A stretch of 12,160 nucleotides of DNA from Pseudomonadota bacterium (lineage in GTDB: Bacteria; Pseudomonadota; Alphaproteobacteria; Sphingomonadales; Sphingomonadaceae). Made by a program: the position numbers and the translations under genes. The first letter of the stretch is position 1. Every line of letters begins with the position of its first letter. This document shows positions 7,149-12,160 of the stretch, piece by piece. Under the pieces are notes generated by a model. It was not told the DNA's origin. It worked only from the letters and a program-made list of their open reading frames with translations, and ran no database searches. Where the stretch lies: assembly GCA_023423775.1 (NCBI GenBank), contig JAFAEZ010000116.1:1-12160 (forward strand), in the 5' to 3' direction.

Positions 7149-7217
7149 GGGCTGAGCTTGTCGAAGCCCCTTCCTTCTTGCTCAGAAGCGAAGGATGCCC
7201 TTCGACAAGCTCAGGGC
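7149..7217. repeat. Sphingomonad-type inverted repeat hairpin between convergent genes
   Basis: CTGAGCTTGTCGAAG (7152-7166) and CTTCGACAAGCTCAG (7200-7214) are exact 15-bp reverse complements. Inside them TCCTTC (7172-7177) pairs with GAAGGA (7190-7195), so a long two-part hairpin is possible. The arm sequence is the kind of dispersed palindromic repeat I recall from many sphingomonad intergenic regions. Only one copy is seen in this window. Lying between the 3' ends of fadD (7129) and a minus-strand lipoprotein (7234), it may act as a bidirectional terminator or mRNA 3'-end stabiliser, although neither side has a strong T-run. Confidence 0.75.
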
Positions 7218-7233
7218 GCAAGGGTGCGCGATA

Positions 7234-7659
7234 CTAGCGGGCGCGCCGGTAGGGCGTGAAGTCGCCGAGGCTGCAGCCGCCAAATTCGGCGCCGCTCAGC
7301 GGATCGAAAACGGTGACGATGTCGCCGCGGCAGATGCGCGTGGATGTCGTCTGCACCCGAAGCGCGCGGTCGAAGCTGAGATCGGGGCAGCCGGCCGGCG
7401 GGCGGTTCACGTAGACAACGCTGTTGGTGCGTCCGCGGAACAGGATGGTGCCCTCGCCAAAGGATTTGTTGCTGCCGAGGTCGCGCGCGTTGACGCAGCT
7501 CTGCGGATCCTCGGCGACGCGGCCGGCCAGGGCCTGCTCGAGGTTGGCGGCGTCCTCAGCCATGTCGGCCTCGGCGCGCGCGGCGGCCTCCGGCCCACGA
7601 TCATAAGCGCAGCCGCCCAGCAGGGCGACAGCGGCGGAAAGCATGATGATCGGCTTCAT
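7234..7659 (-). CDS. Putative lipoprotein with four cysteines, DUF6491-like
   Basis: The protein has 141 residues. The signal sequence MKPIIMLSAAVALLGGC ends in a lipobox (LGGC, Cys17), so the product should be a membrane-anchored periplasmic lipoprotein. A charged, alanine-rich helical stretch (about 24-50) precedes a compact domain with four cysteines (55, 91, 110, 129), suitable for two disulfides. The pattern SCVNARDL...TILFRG...CPDLSFDRAL...ICRGDIVTVFD...CSLGDFTPY resembles the DUF6491 family as I recall it; this was not verified by search, and the function is unknown. The start at 7659 is chosen for GGAGGA just upstream and for the compact signal peptide. The frame opens seven codons earlier, without support. 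The gene follows gloB on the same strand after 45 bp and is probably cotranscribed with the glyoxalase genes. The repeat hairpin at 7149-7217 follows its stop. Confidence 0.78.
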   Translation of the reverse strand: MKPIIMLSAAVALLGGCAYDRGPEAAARAEADMAEDAANLEQALAGRVAEDPQSCVNARDLGSNKSFGEGTILFRGRTNSVVYVNRPPAGCPDLSFDRALRVQTTSTRICRGDIVTVFDPLSGAEFGGCSLGDFTPYRRAR

Positions 7660-7704
7660 ATCATCCTCCACGACACGCAACGCACCGGCGAAGGATTCGG
7701 CCGG

Positions 7705-8433
7705 CTAGCTGCGGAAATTATCCTTCGCGAGCCGCAATTCGGCAAGCGCCTGCGCCGACGCGGCGCGCATGAAGGGATTGGTGTCGCGTTCGAGCGCGAT
7801 CGTGGTCGGCACGGTCGCCTCGCCGGCCGCACGCGCGGCATCGACCGCGGCGGCACGATGGCGCAGCGCTTCATTGTCCGGATCGACCGCGAGCGCGAAA
7901 CGGACGTTGGCGAGCGTATATTCGTGGGCGCAATAGACTTGGGTCTCGGGCGGCAAGGCCGCAAAGCGCTGGAGATTGGCGTGCATTTGCGCGGCGTCGC
8001 CCTCGAACAGGCGGCCGCAGCCCATCGCGAACAATGTGTCGCCGGGGAACAGGATGGAATCCTCGGCGAGATGATAAGCGATGTGGCCGGCGGTGTGGGC
8101 GGGAACCTCCATCACCCGCGCCTCGTGCGCGCCCAGCCGGACGGTGTCGCCCTCCGCCACCTGGCGGTCGAGCGTCGGGATGCGCGCCGCCTCGGCGGCC
8201 GGGCCGGTGACGGTGCAGCCGGTCGCGGCCTTGATCTCGGCATTGCCGCCAGTGTGATCGGGGTGCCAGTGCGTGTTCCAGATCTGGCCGATCCGCCAGC
8301 CGCGCGCCTCGGCCTCGGCCAGCACCGGCGCCGCCTCGGCGGGATCGATCACGACCGTCTCGCCCGACGCTGCATCATGGACCAGCCAGACATAATTGTC
8401 GCTGAGCGCGGGGATGCGGACGATCTCTACCAT
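7705..8433 (-). CDS. gloB: Hydroxyacylglutathione hydrolase (glyoxalase II)
   Basis: This 242-residue cytoplasmic metallo-beta-lactamase-fold enzyme hydrolyses S-D-lactoylglutathione to D-lactate and glutathione, the second step of methylglyoxal detoxification. The dinuclear metal site is complete: THWHPDHTGG supplies His55, His57, Asp59 and His60, VPAHTAGH supplies His113, FPGDTLF supplies bridging Asp132, and CAHEYTLANVRFA supplies His170. The C-terminal glutathione-binding domain is present, with the ERDTNPFMRA segment near the end. Length fits the family, and MVEIVRIPALSDNYVWLV is a typical N-terminus, which fixes the start at 8433 rather than the in-frame opening at 8460. The start codon overlaps the gloA stop in the sequence ATGGTAG, a 7-nt overlap, so translation is probably coupled. 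A GGAGAA lies upstream but is rather distant for independent initiation. Confidence 0.95.
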   Translation of the reverse strand: MVEIVRIPALSDNYVWLVHDAASGETVVIDPAEAAPVLAEAEARGWRIGQIWNTHWHPDHTGGNAEIKAATGCTVTGPAAEAARIPTLDRQVAEGDTVRLGAHEARVMEVPAHTAGHIAYHLAEDSILFPGDTLFAMGCGRLFEGDAAQMHANLQRFAALPPETQVYCAHEYTLANVRFALAVDPDNEALRHRAAAVDAARAAGEATVPTTIALERDTNPFMRAASAQALAELRLAKDNFRS

Positions 8434-8840
8434 GTGCCGACATTCTCCATCGAGGCCCACGGCTCCTGCGGCGGCAGACGGCCGTCCTGCAGCAGCTCGA
8501 TCGAAATGCCGTCGGGGGTGCGGACGAAGGCCATGTGGCCGTCGCGCGGCGGGCGGTTGATCGTGTAGCCGGCATCGATCAGCCGCTGGCAGGTGTCGTA
8601 GACATTCTCGACGCGGTAGGCGAGATGGCCGAAATTGCGGCCGCCCTCATAGCCTTTCTCGTCCCAATTGTGGGTGAGCTCGACCTCGGCCGATTCATCG
8701 CCCGGCGCGGCGAGGAAGATCAGGGTGAAGCGGCCCTGCTCATTCTCCATTCGGCGGGTCTCCTCGAGGCCGAGCACTTTGAAGAAGCGGATCGTCTCCT
8801 CCGGGTCCGAGACGCGGATCATCGTGTGCAGATACTTCAT
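8427..8840 (-). CDS. gloA: Lactoylglutathione lyase (glyoxalase I), VOC family
   Basis: This 137-residue metalloenzyme isomerises the hemithioacetal of methylglyoxal and glutathione to S-D-lactoylglutathione. The four metal ligands of the family can be placed: His5 (KYLHTMIRV), Glu54 (AEVELTHNW), His72 (NFGHLAYRVEN) and Glu115 (DGISIELLQDG). The two beta-alpha-beta-beta-beta modules of the VOC fold are of normal length, close to the 135-residue E. coli GloA, which is a nickel-type homodimer. The start at 8840 is fixed by the conserved MKYLHTM opening and by GGAG ending 5 bases upstream; the frame stays open to 8990, but that extension overlaps the divergent gene and has no family resemblance. 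It is first in a gloA-gloB-lipoprotein unit and overlaps gloB by 7 nt, so the two detoxification steps are probably made together. Confidence 0.94.
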   Translation of the reverse strand: MKYLHTMIRVSDPEETIRFFKVLGLEETRRMENEQGRFTLIFLAAPGDESAEVELTHNWDEKGYEGGRNFGHLAYRVENVYDTCQRLIDAGYTINRPPRDGHMAFVRTPDGISIELLQDGRLPPQEPWASMENVGTW

Positions 8841-8931
8841 TCCGGCTCCAGATCGTTCAGCAGTGCGAAAGCCGCTCGCGCGCTGTATATGGGGCAGGAA
8901 GCCGCATCGTTCCACAGCGGGGGACCGAAAT
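8841..8931. other. Divergent intergenic region gloA / SIMPL gene
   Basis: This 91-bp region should hold promoters for gloA (minus) and the SIMPL-domain gene (plus). A TATATG at 8886-8891 (TATACA on the other strand) is the only AT-rich core and might serve either direction, but no matching -35 element is seen at a proper distance. No inverted repeat of note was found. The plus-strand Shine-Dalgarno GGGGGA lies at 8919-8924. Confidence 0.4.
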
Positions 8932-9636
8932 ATGACCGCGAGCCGCAACAGCCTGATCGCCGCCGCCATTGTCGCCCTCGGCATCGTCATCGGCGGCTAT
9001 CTGCTGGGCGACGGGCTGCGGCGGGCGCGGATGGCGGACCGATCTGTCACCGTCCGGGGCCTCGCCGAGCAGAACGTCACCGCCGACCTCGCCACCTGGA
9101 CGATCGCTTATTCCGAGCAGGGCACCGACCTCGGCGAGGTCCAGGCGGGGATCGACCAGGATACACGCGCGATCGCCAATTTCCTGCGCAGCGCCGGCTT
9201 CAAGGATCAGGAGATCACGACCGCGGGCGTAGGCGTGAACCAATATTATGACAGCAATCGCGGCCTCAACAGCATCACGGTGCGCCGCCGGCTGCAGCTC
9301 CGCACCAACGACGTCATGAAGGCGCGCGCCGCCTTCGCCCGCCAGTTCGACCTGATCCGCAGCGGCGTCGCGATCGAGGAAGGGTCCGGCATCGTCTACA
9401 GCTTCACCAAGCTGAACGACGTCAAGCCGGCGATGATCGCGGCCGCGACCAAGGACGCCCGTCGCGGCGCCGAGCAGTTCGCGCGCGACAGCGGCACCAG
9501 CGTCGGCGGCATCAAATCCGCCACCCAGGGCTATTTCTCGGTCGGCGCGCGCTATGGCGAGGAAAGCGAATCCGGCAACGATTCGCCGTTCCAGAAGGTG
9601 CGCGTCGTGACGACGATCGACTTCTATCTGGACTGA
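8932..9636 (+). CDS. SIMPL domain-containing (DUF541) membrane-anchored protein
   Basis: The protein has 234 residues. A short N-terminal tail is followed by one hydrophobic helix (about residues 8-26) that is probably an uncleaved anchor, with arginines at 30-33 just after it. The remainder, from about residue 37, is a SIMPL/DUF541 domain that opens with the family's SVTVRGLAEQNVTADLATW strand pattern and contains TTAGVGVNQYYD and RRLQLRTNDV. SIMPL proteins are widespread envelope proteins of poorly known function; some have been linked to stress tolerance, and nothing here defines this one. The start at 8932 follows GGGGGA by 7 bases and puts the hydrophobic helix at the N-terminus; the frame opens at 8668 within antisense gloA, but that extension is not credible. 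Its last 13 bases overlap the end of the convergent TPR gene. Confidence 0.88.
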   Translation: MTASRNSLIAAAIVALGIVIGGYLLGDGLRRARMADRSVTVRGLAEQNVTADLATWTIAYSEQGTDLGEVQAGIDQDTRAIANFLRSAGFKDQEITTAGVGVNQYYDSNRGLNSITVRRRLQLRTNDVMKARAAFARQFDLIRSGVAIEEGSGIVYSFTKLNDVKPAMIAAATKDARRGAEQFARDSGTSVGGIKSATQGYFSVGARYGEESESGNDSPFQKVRVVTTIDFYLD

Positions 9637-10400
9637 GCGGGCGCCGGCTGATCCGGGTTGGCGGCGAGCGCAGCGCGGGCGGCGGCAGCGGCCGGCGAGT
9701 TGGGCGCGGCCTTGATCGCCTTCATGTAGAGGCCCTTGGCGGCCTCAACCTCCCCCGACAGGCCGGCGACATTGCCGGCATGGACGAGCAGATCCGCATT
9801 GTCGGGCGCCAGCCGCACCGCCTCGGCGATGTCGGACTGGGCGCGGGGCAGATCGGAGAGGCGGACCGCGAGCGCCGACGACAGATACCAGCCGAACGGA
9901 TCGCCCGGGACGAGCTTGACGCCTTCGTCGAGATCCTTGCGCGCGCCGGCGAGATCGTTGAGCGCGACGCCGGCGCGGCCGCGGTCGAGATAGACCTCGC
10001 CGCGCAATTCAGGAGTCAGCAGGGTGGTGGCGAGCGCGGCATCGAAGGCGGCCCGCGCCTTGGCGGGCTCGTTCGCGGCCAGCCAGGCATTGCCCGACTG
10101 CACCCAGAAATCGGCGCGGCGGCCGTCGCGGGCGCTCTCCGCATCCTGCGCCGCCTGCTCGAACGCGGTCGCCGCCGGCGCCCAGCGCTCGAGCTGGACA
10201 TAGGCGAGGCCGAGGCACTGGCGGGCGTAGATGCCGCCGCCGCGCAGCCGCCAGTCGCCGGCAACCTGGATCGCCTTCTCCGCGTCGCTCTTCACCAATT
10301 CGGTGCAGCGCGCATATTCGGCCTCCAGCGCCGGTTCCCGGCTCGGGGGCGTCTGCGGCTGTGCCTGGACGGCGGCGAGCGCCAGCAGAAATGCGATCAC
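9624..10400 (-). CDS. Exported tetratricopeptide-repeat protein
   Basis: The protein has 258 residues, starting at GTG. A short signal peptide (MIAFLLALAAVQA|QP) implies export to the periplasm. About five TPR-like units follow, near 57-90, 96-125, 134-165, 168-200 and 201-234, recognisable by phrases such as LGLAYVQLERWAPAATAFEQA, SGNAWLAANEPAKARAAFDAAL and HAGNVAGLSGEVEAAKGLY. TPR arrays bind protein partners; there is no catalytic domain. A Pro/Ala-rich tail ends the protein. The GTG start is chosen because it forms GTGA with the stop of the upstream hydrolase (4-nt overlap), GGAGG lies 5 bases ahead, and the signal peptide begins there. The frame is open to 10826, but that stretch is antisense-like shadow within the hydrolase. 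It is the last gene of the M48-hydrolase-TPR operon and overlaps the SIMPL gene 3' end by 13 nt. The partner is unknown. Confidence 0.87.
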   Translation of the reverse strand: MIAFLLALAAVQAQPQTPPSREPALEAEYARCTELVKSDAEKAIQVAGDWRLRGGGIYARQCLGLAYVQLERWAPAATAFEQAAQDAESARDGRRADFWVQSGNAWLAANEPAKARAAFDAALATTLLTPELRGEVYLDRGRAGVALNDLAGARKDLDEGVKLVPGDPFGWYLSSALAVRLSDLPRAQSDIAEAVRLAPDNADLLVHAGNVAGLSGEVEAAKGLYMKAIKAAPNSPAAAAARAALAANPDQPAPAQSR

Positions 10401-11137
10401 GAGGCCTCCAGCAATCCCGCCACCGTGCGGATGAGGAGCGCGATATCCGAGTCGCGCGAGAGACGGTGGTCCCCGTCCTTCACGAAAATCGCCTGCACGT
10501 CGGATGAACGGATGAGTTTCATCAGCTCGAGCGAATAGGTCCAGGGCACGTCCGCATCCTGCTGGCCGTGGAGCAGGCGCACCGGACAGTCGATCGCGAT
10601 CGGGCCGTGCAGCAGCCGCAGCGATTCGCCGCTCTCCCAGAAGGTGCGCGTCGTCACATAAGGCGCGCCGCCATAAGGCGAGACCTCCTCGATGCGGCCG
10701 TCCTGGAGGATCGCCATCTTCTGGTCCTGCGTGAAGCCCCAGTTGGTGAAATCGGGCGCGGCCGCTATCCCGACCAGACCAGCGACGCGCTCCGGCTCGG
10801 CCAGCGCCGCCAGCAGCATCAGCCAACCGCCCATCGACGAGCCGACCAGCACCACCGGCCCCTCGACGACCTCGTCGAGCATCGCCAGCACGTCGCCGCG
10901 CCAGCCGAGCAGGCTCTGCGCCTCGAAATCGCCGTCGCTGGCGCCGCAGCCCGCATAGTCGAAGCGGAGCATCGCCCGGCCCTCGCGCTCGGCCCAGGCG
11001 TCGAGCGCCGTCGCCTTCGACCCCTCCATGTCCGACATGTAGCCGGGCAGGAAGACGAGGGTCGGCCCTCGGCCGGCGCGGTGTTTGTAGGCGAGGCGAA
11101 GATTCTCGCCGATCTCGAGAAAGCGTGTTTCGATCAT
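10397..11137 (-). CDS. Alpha/beta hydrolase, ABHD10-like (putative acyl-protein thioesterase or esterase)
   Basis: The protein has 246 residues, no signal peptide and a predicted cytoplasmic location. The fold markers are clear: TLVFLPGYMSDMEGSKA near residue 26, RFDYAGCGASDG (58-69), the nucleophile elbow GSSMGG with Ser101, the acid Asp194 in LLHGQQDADVPW, and His224 in DGDHRLSR. The elbow, the LLHG..D..VPW segment and the DHR motif are strikingly like human ABHD10, a mitochondrial serine hydrolase reported to remove S-acyl groups from proteins. A thioesterase or carboxylesterase role is therefore plausible, but the substrate is unknown. The start at 11137 lies 10 bases after the stop of the upstream M48 gene; only a weak GGCGGG precedes it, so translation may depend on readthrough from upstream. 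Its TGA overlaps the GTG of the TPR gene. Confidence 0.88.
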   Translation of the reverse strand: MIETRFLEIGENLRLAYKHRAGRGPTLVFLPGYMSDMEGSKATALDAWAEREGRAMLRFDYAGCGASDGDFEAQSLLGWRGDVLAMLDEVVEGPVVLVGSSMGGWLMLLAALAEPERVAGLVGIAAAPDFTNWGFTQDQKMAILQDGRIEEVSPYGGAPYVTTRTFWESGESLRLLHGPIAIDCPVRLLHGQQDADVPWTYSLELMKLIRSSDVQAIFVKDGDHRLSRDSDIALLIRTVAGLLEAS

Positions 11138-11147
11138 GCCCGCCGAT

Positions 11148-12160
11148 TTAGCGGTTCGGATCGTTGTGGCAAATGTCCGCGAGCGCGGCCCATTGATCGT
11201 CGGTCAGTGACGGAGCGTAGGCACGTCCGGCTTCGGCGCTCTCCTCGAAACGGCGGCGACGGCCATCGGACAGCGGATGGGACGAGACGTAGCCCAGCGC
11301 ATCGTCCCAACCATCGAGGCCCTTCTCATATTTGGAGAGGCGGGCGAAGAAACCTGCCGTCGGCCGCGGCGAGATGTTGGCGCGGCGCAAAGCGGCGATG
11401 GAGTCGGCGTCGGCCTGCGCTTCGGCGTCGCGGCTGTAGCGCGCGCTGGCCAACATATCGACATTGCCGCCGGTCGTCCCGCCGACCGAGGCGAGCACCA
11501 GGCCGAAGCCGTATTCCCGGATCATCGCCCGGGTGACGTCGCGATTGTCGATATGGGCGATCTCATGGCCCAGAACACCGGCAACCTCGTCCGGACCATC
11601 GGCCTCGGTCAGCAATTCGCGGAAGATGACGATATTGCCGCCGGGCAGGGCCATCGCGTTGACGATCGGCACGTTTACGACGCGCACCTTGTAGCGGCCG
11701 GGATCGGGCGTGAGCTTCGCCACCATCGCGTCGAGCGCCTCCTGGCCGCCGGGCCCGGCGCAGAATTTGCCGCCAAGGTCGCCAACCAGGATTTCCCCGA
11801 AATTCTGCTCCCAACTGTAAGGCACCCAGGGCGCGAGCGCGTCCGGCGCCTTGTGGCCGAGGAACAGGAGGGCGGCCGAGACGCCAATTCCGGCGGCGAG
11901 CGCCTTGCCGAGCCCGATCCGGTCGATCCAGCGTCCATAGACCTGGCGCGCGGGCAACAAGGCGGCGATGTCGTCCGGCACCGGCCGGGGCACGCCGAGA
12001 CGCCACCCCGGCGAGGACGTGCGCCCGTACAATTCGGCGTCGGCGCGGCTTTCGACATGGACGAGGTCCGCCGGGTCGAGACGCAGATCCGGATCGTATC
12101 CGCCGCGGATCGCGAGCGCCGGTCCGGATGCGTCGAGCAGGACGCTGTGCCGGACGGCGC
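11148..12160 (-). CDS. M48 family metallopeptidase, membrane-anchored, N-terminus beyond the window
   Basis: 336 residues are visible and the frame stays open to the right edge, so the true start is outside; a TTG at 12032 is not a convincing start because coding-like sequence continues upstream of it. The N-terminal part (12160 to about 11920) is a soluble domain reading SVLLDASGPALAIRGG and LVHVESRADAELYG. A hydrophobic helix (about 11910-11852, ALAAGIGVSAALLFLG) follows a basic stretch, so the catalytic part is probably periplasmic. The zinc motif HEIAH lies at 11567-11553; the downstream YSRDAEAQADADSIA provides the expected third ligand glutamate, and HPLSDGRRRRFEES is the typical late M48 HP...R segment. 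M48 membrane or periplasmic proteases act in envelope protein quality control. It heads, or lies within, an operon with the downstream hydrolase (10-bp gap) and TPR gene. Confidence 0.9.
   Translation of the reverse strand, partial: AVRHSVLLDASGPALAIRGGYDPDLRLDPADLVHVESRADAELYGRTSSPGWRLGVPRPVPDDIAALLPARQVYGRWIDRIGLGKALAAGIGVSAALLFLGHKAPDALAPWVPYSWEQNFGEILVGDLGGKFCAGPGGQEALDAMVAKLTPDPGRYKVRVVNVPIVNAMALPGGNIVIFRELLTEADGPDEVAGVLGHEIAHIDNRDVTRAMIREYGFGLVLASVGGTTGGNVDMLASARYSRDAEAQADADSIAALRRANISPRPTAGFFARLSKYEKGLDGWDDALGYVSSHPLSDGRRRRFEESAEAGRAYAPSLTDDQWAALADICHNDPNR

Noticed and set aside
7195..8568. Plus-strand open frame (457 codons) from the repeat hairpin across gloB
   Set aside because: It begins inside the repeat and runs antisense to the lipoprotein and gloB; no domain is visible.
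8841..8990. In-frame extension of gloA to 8990
   Set aside because: The added 50 residues have no glyoxalase similarity, and the family's conserved opening begins at 8840 with a ribosome-binding site.
10401..10826. In-frame extension of the TPR gene into the hydrolase gene
   Set aside because: The region is an out-of-frame reading of the hydrolase and would hide the signal peptide; the GTG at 10400 explains the gene better.

Overview
This is a GC-rich chromosomal window from an alphaproteobacterium, most likely a sphingomonad (order Sphingomonadales). That placement is an inference. It rests on the base composition, on the gene families present, and on a hairpin at about 7149-7217 whose arms match the dispersed CTTCGACAAGCTCAG-type repeat that I recall as common in Sphingomonas-like genomes. 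No mobile element, CRISPR array, tRNA or rRNA gene was seen, and the whole window looks like ordinary core chromosome.

Layout. (1) 1-68, minus: the first codons of an Rrf2/IscR-type regulator running off the left edge, with a 25-bp near-palindrome right before its start. (2) 260-613, plus: a small cysteine-containing lipoprotein, ending at an intrinsic terminator. (3) 642-2483, minus: a large DUF885 lipoprotein that resembles a metallopeptidase. (4) 2575-7129, plus: pyrD, a gamma-glutamyltransferase and a long-chain acyl-CoA ligase, closely spaced and possibly one transcription unit. (5) 7149-7217: the repeat hairpin between convergent genes. (6) 8840-7234, minus: a tight gloA-gloB-lipoprotein unit. 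(7) 8932-9636, plus: a membrane-anchored SIMPL-domain protein. (8) 12160-9624, minus: an operon of an M48 metallopeptidase (its start lies beyond the right edge), an ABHD10-like alpha/beta hydrolase and an exported TPR protein.

How the genes work together. GloA and GloB together convert methylglyoxal plus glutathione to D-lactate, and their reading frames overlap by 7 nt. GGT hydrolyses extracytoplasmic glutathione and other gamma-glutamyl compounds, so glutathione is a loose theme, but ggt is not in the glyoxalase operon. PyrD makes orotate for pyrimidine synthesis and FadD activates fatty acids. The right-hand operon is the most suggestive part. It encodes a membrane M48 protease whose catalytic domain is probably periplasmic and a separately encoded periplasmic TPR protein, a pairing that recalls the fused M48-TPR chaperone-protease BepA. 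I did not find a clearly new biological system. The findings are modest leads: operators, a leaderless start, overlaps, motif variants and uncharacterised lipoproteins.
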